DNA from: an uncultured Allomuricauda sp.
Lineage (GTDB): Bacteria > Bacteroidota > Bacteroidia > Flavobacteriales > Flavobacteriaceae
Direction of reading: 5' to 3'
DNA: 64,000 nt
NCBI RefSeq assembly: GCF_947499695.1
Contig: NZ_CANMPQ010000002.1
Location: 372,001-436,000 of the forward strand
In this document: positions 43,599 through 53,194 of the stretch, piece after piece
Position numbering within the stretch: position 1 is the stretch's first letter
How the letters are laid out: each line of letters begins with the position of its first letter
Translations under genes and position numbers: made by a program
The notes under the pieces: generated by a model
Told to the model about the DNA's origin: nothing
The model's database searches: none
What the model saw: only the letters and a program-made list of their open reading frames with translations

Positions 43599-44428
43599 AA
43601 GTCAAAATTATTTGGGTCAGGCCCAAAACGTTGGGCTCTATCTAGGCTATCCAACAGTTTTACATCTTCCTTATCCAATGCAAAATCAAAAATGTCTGCA
43701 TTGGAAATAATTCGTTCTTTTTTGGACGATTTTGGAATGGTAATTACCCCTTTCTGAAGGTCCCATCTAAGTACGATTTGGGCAACTGTCTTTTTGTATT
43801 TATCGGCTAAATCCTTCAGTTGAGGAATATCAAACACATTGCCTTGCATCATCGGAGACCATGCTTCGTATTGAATCCCTTTTCCATGACAAAAATCTAT
43901 CAGATCCTGCTGCACCAAATAGGGATGAAATTCCATTTGGTTCACCATAGGAACAATGTTCGCCTCGGTCAATAGATCTTCCAAATGGTGTTGCATAAAA
44001 TTGCTCACACCTATAGCACGAATCCTATTTTCATTATAAAGTCTTTCCATGGCCTTCCAGGTGTCCTTAGATTTCTCCTTGGGCCAATGAATCAGATAAA
44101 GATCTAGATAATCCAGCCCTAATCGATTCAAACTATCATCAAAAGCTTTTAACGTTGAATCATAACCTTGATCACCGTTCCAAACCTTGCTGACCACAAA
44201 AACATCCTTCCGGTCAACATCACTTTCCCTAATTCCAGCACCCACACCACTCTCATTGTTGTATATAGATGCAGTGTCGATATGGCGATATCCGTGGTTT
44301 AGCGCTTCTTTGACTGCATTGGTCACTTCATTCCCATCCTTAGAAAGGTATACCCCTAAACCAAAGTAAGGCATATGAACTCCATTGTGCAATTCAAAGG
44401 TTCCTTGTAAATCTGTTATGTTTCTCAT
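43595..44428 (-). CDS. Aldo/keto reductase
   Basis: This 277-residue TIM-barrel enzyme shows the AKR tetrad context: HIDTASIYNNE (Asp and Tyr) near residue 50, FVVSKVWNGDQ (Lys), DLYLIHWP (His) near 110, and IGVSNFMQHHLEDLL. The C-terminal VITIPKSSKKERIISNADIFDF contacts NADPH. It reduces small aldehydes or ketones; the substrate is unknown. It is downstream of the EnvC-like gene by 3 bp and may be co-transcribed. Confidence 0.95.
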   Translation of the reverse strand: MRNITDLQGTFELHNGVHMPYFGLGVYLSKDGNEVTNAVKEALNHGYRHIDTASIYNNESGVGAGIRESDVDRKDVFVVSKVWNGDQGYDSTLKAFDDSLNRLGLDYLDLYLIHWPKEKSKDTWKAMERLYNENRIRAIGVSNFMQHHLEDLLTEANIVPMVNQMEFHPYLVQQDLIDFCHGKGIQYEAWSPMMQGNVFDIPQLKDLADKYKKTVAQIVLRWDLQKGVITIPKSSKKERIISNADIFDFALDKEDVKLLDSLDRAQRFGPDPNNFDF

Positions 44429-44431
44429 ATT

Positions 44432-45655
44432 TTAAAGTTGGTAAATCCACTCCTCAGGGTTGAGTCGATTCGCATCCTGATACAGATAAAATTTGAGCTT
44501 TGTTGCTCCATTAAACCGACTGGTATATATGTCTCCAATCACTTCTTTTGCAGCTACTTTATCTCCTTTTTTGACATACAATTTAGATAAATTATAGTAT
44601 GCGCTTATATAGTTCCCATGTTTTATTGTTACTCCCCTACCGCCACCTGGAACAGAAATTATAGCAATAACTTCTCCGTCAAAAATAGCTCTGGCCTGGC
44701 TACCTTCATCTGTGGCTATGGTAACTCCATTATTTCTATGTTTTATTCCGGGATAAAGTTTGTCTGCATACACCCCATATCCTTGACTCTTAACACCTTT
44801 TTCAACTGGCCAAATGAGTTTCCCTTTGTTTGCCGAAAAGTTGTTGGCCACCAATTGTGCCTCGGGAGTTAAAACGAATTTGGTTCTGCCGGACTTCCCC
44901 GCCCTTTTATTGGTGCTTGCTATAGCGCTCTTGATTAATCGCTCTATTTCGCGATCAATTTTTCGGGCCTCTTTTCTTTTTTGTTCAATTGCCGCAGTAT
45001 ACTTTGTTTCGTTTTGTCGAATACTCCTCAAGAGCACTTTTTGCGATTCAATTTCTTTGAACAGTTCATTTTTGACCTTACGATTATCAGACAACAAACG
45101 TTCTTTGGATTTTCTTTGAGCCACCAAATCCTTGTTCAGAGCAGCTAATTCGTCGGTCTTTACGATAATGTCCTCCCCTTGCTTTTTTCTATGTTTTGCA
45201 TATTGCTCCATGTATTGAAGTCTTTTAAACGCCTGGAAGAAATTTTCGGCAGATAATAAAAACATCAATCGGCTACTTTGGGATTTATTTTGATAGGATT
45301 TTTGAATCAGATTTGCATAATCCTCCCTCAAGATTCTAAGGTCTTCCCGAAGCTTGCTAATAGTTCGGATATTAACGTTGATTTGCCTATTGAGAAGATT
45401 CGATTGTTGATTCGTAACACGAATTAGCTCTTGCCTGACATTTATTTTTTGGTCCAAAGCATCCATTTGGTCCAGAACATTTCCCTTTTCTTTCTTTTCT
45501 GTAAAAAGCAATCGGTTAATTTCCTTTATTTCTTTTTGCAAACGTTCGCGTTTGGCTTCCAAAGCTTTTTGCTCACTAGTTTGGGCAAATATGGGATTAG
45601 CTGTTAAGCTGATAAAAATCAGATAGTAAAGGCAATATGAAAATCTATTTATCAT
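44432..45655 (-). CDS. EnvC-like murein hydrolase activator
   Basis: The 407-residue protein has a signal peptide (ending NPIFAQ), about 220 residues of coiled coil (EALEAKRERLQKEIKEINRLL-like heptads) and a C-terminal LytM domain. The LytM zinc ligands are degraded: the HxxxD motif reads HRNNG and the late HxH is replaced (ISAYYNL). EnvC-type proteins are also inactive and instead activate amidases at the division site, so this fits an activator. It follows the DUF4292 gene directly, in a cell-envelope operon. Confidence 0.9.
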   Translation of the reverse strand: MINRFSYCLYYLIFISLTANPIFAQTSEQKALEAKRERLQKEIKEINRLLFTEKKEKGNVLDQMDALDQKINVRQELIRVTNQQSNLLNRQINVNIRTISKLREDLRILREDYANLIQKSYQNKSQSSRLMFLLSAENFFQAFKRLQYMEQYAKHRKKQGEDIIVKTDELAALNKDLVAQRKSKERLLSDNRKVKNELFKEIESQKVLLRSIRQNETKYTAAIEQKRKEARKIDREIERLIKSAIASTNKRAGKSGRTKFVLTPEAQLVANNFSANKGKLIWPVEKGVKSQGYGVYADKLYPGIKHRNNGVTIATDEGSQARAIFDGEVIAIISVPGGGRGVTIKHGNYISAYYNLSKLYVKKGDKVAAKEVIGDIYTSRFNGATKLKFYLYQDANRLNPEEWIYQL

Positions 45656-45656
45656 A

Positions 45657-46442
45657 TTACTTTAATATAATTTCATCGTACCCTTTTGGAATTTTATAAG
45701 GGAAATTCAAGTTTCTATTCAATTCCATGTTCTTAAAGCTAAGTCCAATTGTTGTCCGGTCCATATTTTCCAAAGCAACGATGTCTATCTTATCTGGCAG
45801 CGCTTTTCCAGAAATATCCTGATAGGTATATTTAGTGCTTAGCTGTCTATTCTCTTCAGGCTGTGCAATTTCTTGAGCGGCAACCTTAAAGTTTCTTGGT
45901 TCTAATTGAAACAAGATCTTAAAAAGTTCATGTGCCTTTTTAGGTTTTAGTTGGTAATTTCCTTCATTAGTCCCCGAAATATATCTTCTTTCTCTTAGGT
46001 CCAGTATGGCATCACCTAACAACAAGCTTTGAACTTTATCAAAGTCCAATTCGGTTCCTAATAGTTCACTTAAATAGCTAAAGTCCCCGTCAAAATATTC
46101 GTTTTGCAGTTTGTTATAAAAGGATACCCTATCAGGTGTAATATGTGCTTTGACAACTCCAAGAGGAGCACTGATCCATATAACCTTATCTTTTTCCATA
46201 CGCAGGCTGACGCTAACACCTTGCTCGCTCTTTCCATTCGAATAATCAATCTTAATCCTCCCGCTTAAGGTTTTAAAATCAATTTGATTGGCATAGTGGT
46301 TTTCTATAATTCGTTTAGCCGACATCCGCTCATCGATTTCACCACCAGTAATTGATTTAGTGGATTTGCATGAACCAAAAACCAACATGATCAAAAGCAA
46401 AAATATGGGAGCCTTAATTTTATATATTCTATGTGCTTTCAT
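45657..46442 (-). CDS. DUF4292 lipoprotein
   Basis: The 261-residue protein has a lipoprotein signal (IFLLLIMLVFGSCKSTKS) and matches DUF4292: ANQIDFKTLSGRIKIDYSNGKSEQG, LRMEKDKVIWISAPLGVVKAHITPDRVSFYNKLQNEYFDGD and a final NLNFPYKIPKGYDEI. It resembles LolA/LolB-type lipid-binding folds by layout. The gene sits between the TPR gene (1-bp overlap) and the EnvC-like gene (1 bp), an order typical of Bacteroidetes. Confidence 0.88.
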   Translation of the reverse strand: MKAHRIYKIKAPIFLLLIMLVFGSCKSTKSITGGEIDERMSAKRIIENHYANQIDFKTLSGRIKIDYSNGKSEQGVSVSLRMEKDKVIWISAPLGVVKAHITPDRVSFYNKLQNEYFDGDFSYLSELLGTELDFDKVQSLLLGDAILDLRERRYISGTNEGNYQLKPKKAHELFKILFQLEPRNFKVAAQEIAQPEENRQLSTKYTYQDISGKALPDKIDIVALENMDRTTIGLSFKNMELNRNLNFPYKIPKGYDEIILK

Positions 46443-47350
46443 TACAGACCGGGCTTAACTTTATTCAAATATTCTTGCGCTTTGGATGTGTTTCCTATTG
46501 CCGTATACGCTTTTGACAATTCCTTGAATATCTTATTGGCCATTATATCATCATCAAGCAAATAATCCAGAGCGCTTTCCAAAACCTCCACCGCCTTCAC
46601 GGATTGTGAATTTCTGTTTAAAGAAGTCCCATACGCATAATAGAAGTAGGGTTGCAGCGGATATGAGTCCAAAGCTTCTTTCGACACGGATTCCATCTGC
46701 CCAAAGTCGGATTTTGCCAACAAACTCTCTATCTGATTCTTGTATTGACCAATAGGGTCTTCGGCCTTAGCCGTTTCTTTGGCGATTACGGGTTGCGTTT
46801 CTCTTTTGCCTTGTTGAAGTGAGTCTTTTATTTTCAAGGTTAACTCAAGGGCAAAATTAGAGTCCCCTAAATCGCTCAACAGTTTTAAGGCATCCTGATA
46901 TTTCTTCTTTTTGAAATAAATTACGGCAAGATTCTCCTTTAATTTCTGCGTCTGAAACGGAATATGTTGTTGGATGATCTCCGCCGAACTCCCTTGCTTT
47001 TCCAGAATATTTACCAAGTTTTCCAAATACCAGAAATCCGTTGGTTCGGCATTTAATGCTTCAATGGCATATTCTTCGGCCTGAATATATTTCTTGTCAA
47101 GAAAATAGGCTTTGGCAAGTTCATAGTCGACTACACTGCTAAGAGAATCTAACTTTTTACACTCCAAAAACAGCTTGATGGCCCTATCGTAGTTTTGGAT
47201 TCCCTTTTGCTTAAGCGCTTCGAAGAAACTCTCTTGAAATTCATCGGTGTATTCCTCTAAAAAAACCTCGGCACTTTGTTCCTCTTCTTGCGAAAAAGTC
47301 CACAAGGAAAACATTAGTATAAACAGATATGTGCCTATTGTCTTTTTCAT
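46442..47350 (-). CDS. TPR-repeat exported protein
   Basis: The 302-residue protein has a signal peptide (TYLFILMFSLWTFSQ) and several tetratricopeptide repeats: QKGIQNYDRAIKLFLECKK, VDYELAKAYFLDKKYIQAEEYAIEAL, LAVIYFKKKKYQDALKLL and a C-terminal LSKAYTAIGNTSKAQEYLNKV. It is probably a periplasmic scaffold. It is followed by the DUF4292 gene through a TAATG overlap, so the two are coupled. Confidence 0.85.
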   Translation of the reverse strand: MKKTIGTYLFILMFSLWTFSQEEEQSAEVFLEEYTDEFQESFFEALKQKGIQNYDRAIKLFLECKKLDSLSSVVDYELAKAYFLDKKYIQAEEYAIEALNAEPTDFWYLENLVNILEKQGSSAEIIQQHIPFQTQKLKENLAVIYFKKKKYQDALKLLSDLGDSNFALELTLKIKDSLQQGKRETQPVIAKETAKAEDPIGQYKNQIESLLAKSDFGQMESVSKEALDSYPLQPYFYYAYGTSLNRNSQSVKAVEVLESALDYLLDDDIMANKIFKELSKAYTAIGNTSKAQEYLNKVKPGL

Positions 47351-47390
47351 TTCAATTTAAGTTCTCCTTTTTGGGGAGTATAATTTTAAT

Positions 47391-48407
47391 CTATTCCAAC
47401 ACTGAATAATCCCCTATGCTGATGGTCTCAAAATTACCATCAAAAACTACATGGTTACCAATCATGGCATTATCCAAATTGGCATTTGTAATTTTGCTCT
47501 TACTCTGTATTAAACTATTCTTTACAGTGGAATTTTCCAATACGGTGTCAGCTCCAACGGAAACATATGGTCCAACCGTAGTATTCTTTAACACTACGTT
47601 TTCGCCTATGAAACAAGGCTCAATGATGTTGGCATTTTCTTTTTTAACTGAGCCAGCTATCAATCCCTCTCCATCTTTTTCCAAAAAGTTGAGCATGCGC
47701 TGATTAGTTTCCACCGTAACATTTTTGTTTCCGCAATCCATCCATTCATCAACTTTACCTGGGACAAATTTCATGCCTTTTTCCATCATCCGTTTTATGC
47801 CGTCATTGATTTGGTATTCTCCACCGTTAATGATTTGGTTGTCCAAAACATACTGCAATTCGTTTTTAAGCACCCCTACATCCTTAAAATAGTAGATTCC
47901 TATCACCGCCAGATCGGAAACAAACTCTTGTGGCTTTTCTACTAGCTCAACAATCTCATTTTGCTCGTTTAAATTCACTACACCAAAAGCTTCTGGCCTA
48001 TCTACTTGTTTGACCCAAATAACGCTGTCAGCGGACTTGTCCAAATCAAAATCAGCTCGAATCAAAGTGTCTGCATATGCAATGACTGCCGGCCCACTTA
48101 AGGATTCCTTGGCACTCATAATCGCATGTCCCGTGCCCAAAGGCTCATCTTGTCTATAAATGGATCCTTTTGCACCTAGGCTTTCTGCTAGTTGCATTAA
48201 GCTTTCCACCACATCATCTCCAAAAAAGGCTGGGTCGCCCAAAATAAAGGCTACTTCTTCTATTTGTTCTCCCAAAACTTTGGCAATATCGCTTACCAAT
48301 CTGTGCACTATTGGTTTTCCAGCAACCGGAATCAAAGGTTTCGGAACTGTTAATGTATGTGGTCTTAAACGAGAACCTCTTCCCGCCATGGGTACTATTA
48401 TCTTCAT
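47391..48407 (-). CDS. Sugar-phosphate nucleotidyltransferase
   Basis: The 338-residue enzyme begins MKIIVPMAGRGSRLRPHT, the nucleotide-binding signature, with PKPLIPVAGKPI next and the metal-binding AYADT near residue 110. A left-handed beta-helix with hexapeptide repeats fills the last 90 residues (IIEPCFIGENVVLKNTTVGPYVSVG). It activates a sugar-1-phosphate with a nucleoside triphosphate for polysaccharide synthesis; the sugar is not clear. It lies 34 bp downstream of dut. Confidence 0.9.
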   Translation of the reverse strand: MKIIVPMAGRGSRLRPHTLTVPKPLIPVAGKPIVHRLVSDIAKVLGEQIEEVAFILGDPAFFGDDVVESLMQLAESLGAKGSIYRQDEPLGTGHAIMSAKESLSGPAVIAYADTLIRADFDLDKSADSVIWVKQVDRPEAFGVVNLNEQNEIVELVEKPQEFVSDLAVIGIYYFKDVGVLKNELQYVLDNQIINGGEYQINDGIKRMMEKGMKFVPGKVDEWMDCGNKNVTVETNQRMLNFLEKDGEGLIAGSVKKENANIIEPCFIGENVVLKNTTVGPYVSVGADTVLENSTVKNSLIQSKSKITNANLDNAMIGNHVVFDGNFETISIGDYSVLE

Positions 48408-48441
48408 AAGCTTTTTAGTATAACGTATTTAGTGTTTAGTT

Positions 48442-48876
48442 TTATTGTACTCCAGTACTGCCAAATCCACCTGCTCCCCTGTCGGTTTCCGAAAGAACTT
48501 CAGTTTGAACCCATTCTGCGCGTTCGTGCTTGGCAATCACCATTTGGGCTATGCGTTCCCCGTTGTCGATGGTAAAATCTTCATTAGATAGATTGACCAG
48601 AATAACCCCTACTTCTCCACGATAGTCCGCATCAATGGTTCCCGGGGCGTTCAAAACGGTAATTCCTTTTTTGGCCGCCAGGCCACTTCGAGGGCGCACT
48701 TGAGCCTCATATCCGACTGGAAGTTCCATGAAAAGTCCAGTGGGCACAATAGTTCTTTCTAAAGACTTTATGGTTATGGGTTCTTTAATGTTTGCTCTTA
48801 AATCCATTCCTGCAGAAGCAGGAGTTTCGTAATGGGGTAATTGATGCCCCGATTTGTTTATGATTTTAATTTTCAC
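48442..48876 (-). CDS. dut: dUTP diphosphatase
   Basis: The 144-residue trimeric enzyme hydrolyses dUTP to dUMP. All five motifs are visible: [42 protein letters not shown] and the C-terminal [10 protein letters not shown]. The start is GTG, inside the flippase 3' end (11-bp overlap), so translation is coupled. Confidence 0.97.
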   Translation of the reverse strand: MKIKIINKSGHQLPHYETPASAGMDLRANIKEPITIKSLERTIVPTGLFMELPVGYEAQVRPRSGLAAKKGITVLNAPGTIDADYRGEVGVILVNLSNEDFTIDNGERIAQMVIAKHERAEWVQTEVLSETDRGAGGFGSTGVQ

Positions 48877-50335
48877 GCTGTAGAAATATAGACTTTAGTT
48901 TATCTCCTTCCAATTTGTAAACTAATGTCAAAAATAACAAAAGTAGGAGGCTGCCAGCTATTAAATTTCTGTGAAAAACGTAGAAGGAAAGTGCAGAAAA
49001 AATAATAGAAATGGATAGATAAAAAATAATCTTACGCATGTTGTATGGAACTGGGTAATACTTTCTTCCAAAAAAATAGGACATGAGCATCATGCTTCCG
49101 TACGCAGCCAATGTTGCCAGAGCTGAAGCCATATATCCAATTTTTGGGATCAAAGCGATGTTCATAATCAATGTAATTAAAGCGCCTATTGAGGAAATAT
49201 ATGCTCCAAATTTAGTTTGGTCAGTAACTTTATACCATACAGAAAGGTTGTGATAAATTCCTAAGCAAAAACTGCCTAATAAGATAATCGGCACTACGTG
49301 AAGCGCCTCCCAATAAACTTCGTTCCGAATCAAAAGCTTTCCCAGTACATCAACAAAAACGACCACGCCCAGTAAAATAACAGAACCAATAATTACAAAG
49401 TAATTCGTAATCTGCGCATAGGTCTTTTGCGGTTTTTCAGTTTTGGCATGACTAAAGAAAAACGGCTCCACACCCATTCTAAAAGCAGTTCCGAACAAGG
49501 TCATAAAAAGGGCCAACTTGTAACATGCTCCATACTTACCCACTTCAGACTCGGCAATATTGGATGGTAATATTTCGGTCAATAAAATTTTATCGAGCAC
49601 CTCATTAATTGTGAATGCAATCCCTGCTATCATAACAGGTCCAGCATATTTCAGCATCTGCTTCCAAACTTTGGCATCAAATTTATAGGATACTTTAAAA
49701 TAGGTGGGCAGCAATAAGAGTAATGTGATTCCACTTGCGATGATATTGGAAACAAAAATGTATTGGATTTCCCAACCTTCCTGATAAATGCCAGTAAAGA
49801 ATCCTTCTGGGTTTTCTTGGGCTATTTTGGGAAGTATTAGCAAGAAAAAAACATTGAAAGACAGATTTATAATGACATTGATGCTTTTTAAAACGGCATA
49901 TTTCATGGGCTTTTCCTGTGCTCTTAGTAAAGCGAAAGGAATAATGACCAAGGCATCTAAAACCAAAATATATGTGGTGAATTTTATGTAATCCGCATTG
50001 ATGTTGGTAATGCTCGCCAGGGTCTCTTTTAAAGACAATGCCAACACCAAAAAGAGCAATGAAGATCCCAGCAATGAAATCAAGGAGGTGGAAATAATTG
50101 TTCTCTTATTTTCTCCTTTATGGTAGAATCTGAAAAAAGTAGTTTCCATCCCATAGGCCAAAAACACATTGAAAATTGCTATCCAAGCATATATATTGGT
50201 ATACTGGCCATATCCAGCAGCATTTACAAAGACAGAAGTGTACAGTGGAAGTAAGAAAAAAGAAATCACCCTAGGCAAGACTGTTGCCAAGCCATAGATA
50301 AAAGTCTGTTTAAAAAGCCGTTTAAGTGGGTTCAA
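48866..50335 (-). CDS. Lipopolysaccharide/oligosaccharide flippase (MATE/Wzx-like)
   Basis: The 489-residue protein has 12-14 membrane segments and the polysaccharide-synthase layout: [22 protein letters not shown] at the start, [22 protein letters not shown], and a C-terminal [19 protein letters not shown]. It would flip lipid-linked oligosaccharide units across the inner membrane. The start is TTG. It is the first gene of a flippase-dut-nucleotidyltransferase run. No glycosyltransferase genes are adjacent. Confidence 0.9.
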   Translation of the reverse strand: MNPLKRLFKQTFIYGLATVLPRVISFFLLPLYTSVFVNAAGYGQYTNIYAWIAIFNVFLAYGMETTFFRFYHKGENKRTIISTSLISLLGSSLLFLVLALSLKETLASITNINADYIKFTTYILVLDALVIIPFALLRAQEKPMKYAVLKSINVIINLSFNVFFLLILPKIAQENPEGFFTGIYQEGWEIQYIFVSNIIASGITLLLLLPTYFKVSYKFDAKVWKQMLKYAGPVMIAGIAFTINEVLDKILLTEILPSNIAESEVGKYGACYKLALFMTLFGTAFRMGVEPFFFSHAKTEKPQKTYAQITNYFVIIGSVILLGVVVFVDVLGKLLIRNEVYWEALHVVPIILLGSFCLGIYHNLSVWYKVTDQTKFGAYISSIGALITLIMNIALIPKIGYMASALATLAAYGSMMLMSYFFGRKYYPVPYNMRKIIFYLSISIIFSALSFYVFHRNLIAGSLLLLLFLTLVYKLEGDKLKSIFLQREN

Positions 50336-50448
50336 TAGAGACTCCTTGTTATAAAATCATCGCTAAGGTGCACGCAAGTTACGGAAAAGCCCTTAGTTAT
50401 GGTGTCTAACAAACAATTTGTACCTTTTAATTTCAAACCATTCGATAA

Positions 50449-52086
50449 ATGAACTTCCAATCAAAATCAATTTGTTTAATTCTATTTTCGATTCTATTTG
50501 TTTCTTGTGCAGAAAAGAAAAAAGAAGAGCAAGATACTCCTAAGGAAAAACCGAACATTATTTTTATAATGTCCGATGATCATGCCTATCAAGCTATCAG
50601 TGCCTACAGTGACCACCTAATCCAAACCCCAAATATTGATAGAATTGGGAAGGAAGGCATCGTTTTTACAAATGCAAGTGTCACTAATTCCATTTGCGCG
50701 CCATCACGAGCTACCATTTTAACCGGGAAGCATACCCATATCAATGGCAAGGTGGATAATCTTATGCCTTTTGACACTACGCAAGTGACTTTCCCCCAAT
50801 TGTTTCAAAAAGCGGGTTATGAAACTGCCATGTTTGGCAAACTTCACTTTGGTAACAACCCTAAGGGGGTTGATGATTTTATGATCCTACCCGGACAAGG
50901 AAATTATATCAATCCTGATTTTATTTCCCAACGAGGTGACACCACAATTACTGGTTATGCCACTGATATTATAACCAACCTTACGTTGAACTGGTTGGAC
51001 AAAAAACGAAATCCCGACAAGCCTTTTATGTTGATGTATTTGCATAAGGCACCCCATCGCCCCTGGTGGCCAACTCCAGAAAAATTCAAGGAGTTTTATG
51101 GGAAAGAATTCCCTTTACCTGCCACTCTTTTTGATGATTATAACAATAGAGGATCAGCGGCCAAAATCGCAGAAATGAATTTGTTGACCCATATGAAGTA
51201 TGTTTATGATACTAAGGTCTGGCCGGAAACAATTGCCAATATGGGTGATGTGACTCCAGAGGTGCCAGATTTGGTCAATGCATTTACTAATATATACAAT
51301 CGAGCCACTGAGGAGCAAAAAGCCCAATACAAGCCTTTTTTAGACGCTATAAGTAAGGACTTTGAGGAAAATTGGCCGTCCATGACCTCTGAAGAAAAAA
51401 TGGTCTGGAAGTACCAACGTTATATGCAGGACTACTTGGCATGCATTTCCTCTGTAGATGACAATGTCGGTAGATTGCTAGACTATATGGACGAAAACGG
51501 TTTGAATGAAAACACCATGGTAATCTACACCTCGGACCAAGGATTTTATTTGGGAGAACATGGCTGGTTTGACAAGCGATTTATTTATGATGAATCGTTC
51601 AAGACTCCTTTGTTGATTCGTTGGCCCAACAAAATAAAGCCCGGTATTACCAGTGATGAAATGGTTCAGAATCTTGACTTTGCGCAAACCTTTTTGGAAG
51701 CCGCCCAAATTGAAGTGCCGGAAGATATGCAAGGTGAAAGTCTTATGCCTCTTTTGAGCTCTAATGAGAAGGAATGGACTCGGGATGCTGTCTATTACCA
51801 TTATTATGAATATCCAGCAGAACATCAAGTGATGCGTCATTATGGAATTGTGACCATCGACTATAAATTAGCTCACTTTTATTATGATGCCGATGAATGG
51901 GAACTTTATGATCGTAAAAAAGATCCACAGGAAATGAATAATGTTTATGCTAACCCTGCCTATGCTGACGTAATAAAAGAACTTCATAAAAAACTAGAAG
52001 AACTTCGCTTACAGTATAAAGATTCAGATGAGCTCAACCAGCATTATATTGATTTGCATAATGCAAGAACAGCAAGCCCACACTAA
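50449..52086 (+). CDS. Sulfatase lipoprotein (formylglycine type)
   Basis: The 545-residue product has a lipoprotein signal (LILFSILFVSCAEKK). The sulfatase core has the metal-binding IFIMSDDH near residue 43, the formylglycine signature CAPSRATILTGKH near 85 (Cys converted by a maturase), FGKLHFG near 127, and YTSDQGFYLGEHGWFDKRF near 360. It cleaves sulfate esters, here probably from algal polysaccharide or host glycan, outside the cytoplasm. No SusC/D or glycosidase genes are adjacent, and no maturase is in the window. Confidence 0.94.
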   Translation: MNFQSKSICLILFSILFVSCAEKKKEEQDTPKEKPNIIFIMSDDHAYQAISAYSDHLIQTPNIDRIGKEGIVFTNASVTNSICAPSRATILTGKHTHINGKVDNLMPFDTTQVTFPQLFQKAGYETAMFGKLHFGNNPKGVDDFMILPGQGNYINPDFISQRGDTTITGYATDIITNLTLNWLDKKRNPDKPFMLMYLHKAPHRPWWPTPEKFKEFYGKEFPLPATLFDDYNNRGSAAKIAEMNLLTHMKYVYDTKVWPETIANMGDVTPEVPDLVNAFTNIYNRATEEQKAQYKPFLDAISKDFEENWPSMTSEEKMVWKYQRYMQDYLACISSVDDNVGRLLDYMDENGLNENTMVIYTSDQGFYLGEHGWFDKRFIYDESFKTPLLIRWPNKIKPGITSDEMVQNLDFAQTFLEAAQIEVPEDMQGESLMPLLSSNEKEWTRDAVYYHYYEYPAEHQVMRHYGIVTIDYKLAHFYYDADEWELYDRKKDPQEMNNVYANPAYADVIKELHKKLEELRLQYKDSDELNQHYIDLHNARTASPH

Positions 52087-52113
52087 GCTTTATCTTCTAC
52101 TTTCGTAAAGCAA

Positions 52114-52141
52114 AAAGGCCACTTCTTTAGAAGTGGCCTTT
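52114..52141. terminator. Bidirectional terminator between sulfatase and atpG
   Basis: AAAGGCCACTTC/GAAGTGGCCTTT around a TTTA loop, with five T on the minus strand. It lies 28 bp after the sulfatase stop and beyond the tandem repeats after atpG. Confidence 0.9.
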
Positions 52142-52164
52142 CAATGAATTCATTCATTCTTTTA

Positions 52165-52320
52165 CTAATTGTTCAGTCTCTCAGCTCTTTGAACATTTGG
52201 CTCCGCTCTGCTACGCCTAATTGCTCGTTCCCTCATCTCTTTGAACATTTGGCTCCGCTCTGCTACGCCTAATTGTTCGTTTCCTCATCTCTTTGAACAT
52301 TTGGCTCCGCTCTGCTACGC
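52165..52320 (-). repeat. Three tandem 52-bp repeats abutting the atpG stop
   Basis: Copies start at 52165, 52217 and 52269 with exact 52-bp spacing. The core CTCTTTGAACATTTGGCTCC plus CGCTCTGCTACGCCTAATTG is identical in all three; only a 12-15 bp stretch differs. The unit opens with CTAATTG(T/C)TC, and the same CTAATTGTTCAG at 52321 is the end of atpG, stop included. The repeats therefore seem to have grown from, or inserted exactly at, the gene end. The period is not a multiple of 3. On the minus-strand RNA, TGTTC/GAACA and GGC/GCC could pair within a unit. Confidence 0.92.
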
Positions 52321-53181
52321 CTAATTGTTCAGTGCTTCCGCACCACCAACAATTTCCAAGATTTCGTTGGTAATCGCTGCTTGTCTTGCTTTGTTATAGG
52401 TCAGTTTTAACTGATCTCTAAGCTCAGTAGCATTATCTGTTGCTTTGTGCATTGCTGTCATACGAGCTCCGTGCTCACTGGCAAAGGAGTCACGAATTGC
52501 CTTGTACAATTGTGTTTTCAATGACTTTGGAATCAATTGCTCTACAATTTCTGGCTTCGACGGTTCAAAAATGTAGTCTCCGCTATTCTGATTATCTCCT
52601 TCGATTGGAACTAGTGGCAAAAACTGCTCCGTCATCACAATTTGGGTCGCGGCATTCTTGAATTTGTTGTAGACCAACTCGATTCTATCATAATCACCTT
52701 CGGTAAAGTGGTTCATCAAATCTTGTGCTATTGCTGCAACATTATCAAAAGTCAAATCGTCAAAAACTGCACTGTGATTAGCGACAACATTTCCTTTTTT
52801 TCCAAGGATATCGTTCCCTTTCTTCCCAATCGCGATAAAGTCAACCTGTTTTCCAGCATAAGTTTCATCCAACAAGATGTTGGACTGCTTAATGATGTTG
52901 GAATTAAAGGCCCCACACAATCCACGGTTAGAGGTAATGGACACAACCAATACCTTGTTCACCGCTCTATTGTCTGTGAATTTACTTCCCGCATCACCAT
53001 CTAGGCTTGCGCTAAGATTTTGCAATAACTCGGTAAGCTTGTTTGCATATGGACGCATTGCCGTAATGGCGTCCTGGGCCTTTTTCAACTTTGCAGCAGA
53101 TACCATTTTCATGGCACTGGTTATCTGCATGGTCGAAGATACCGAGGCTATCCTATTTCGTATTTCCTTTAGATTCGCCAT
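52321..53181 (-). CDS. atpG: ATP synthase F1 gamma subunit
   Basis: The 286-residue central-stalk subunit has the conserved termini: NLKEIRNRIASVSSTMQITSAMKMVSAAKLKKA at the start and ASEHGARMTAMHKATDNATELRDQLKLTYNKARQAAITNEILEIVGGAEA at the end, which form the rotating coiled coil. SNRGLCGAFN near 85 is also conserved. It is the last gene of the atp operon here, 13 bp after atpA; its stop codon lies in a repeat-like sequence. Confidence 0.98.
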   Translation of the reverse strand: MANLKEIRNRIASVSSTMQITSAMKMVSAAKLKKAQDAITAMRPYANKLTELLQNLSASLDGDAGSKFTDNRAVNKVLVVSITSNRGLCGAFNSNIIKQSNILLDETYAGKQVDFIAIGKKGNDILGKKGNVVANHSAVFDDLTFDNVAAIAQDLMNHFTEGDYDRIELVYNKFKNAATQIVMTEQFLPLVPIEGDNQNSGDYIFEPSKPEIVEQLIPKSLKTQLYKAIRDSFASEHGARMTAMHKATDNATELRDQLKLTYNKARQAAITNEILEIVGGAEALNN

Positions 53182-53194
53182 TTATCTATTGGGC

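Noticed and set aside
52165-52320. CRISPR-like array
   Set aside because: The 52-bp units are directly tandem with no variable spacers and no cas genes nearby.
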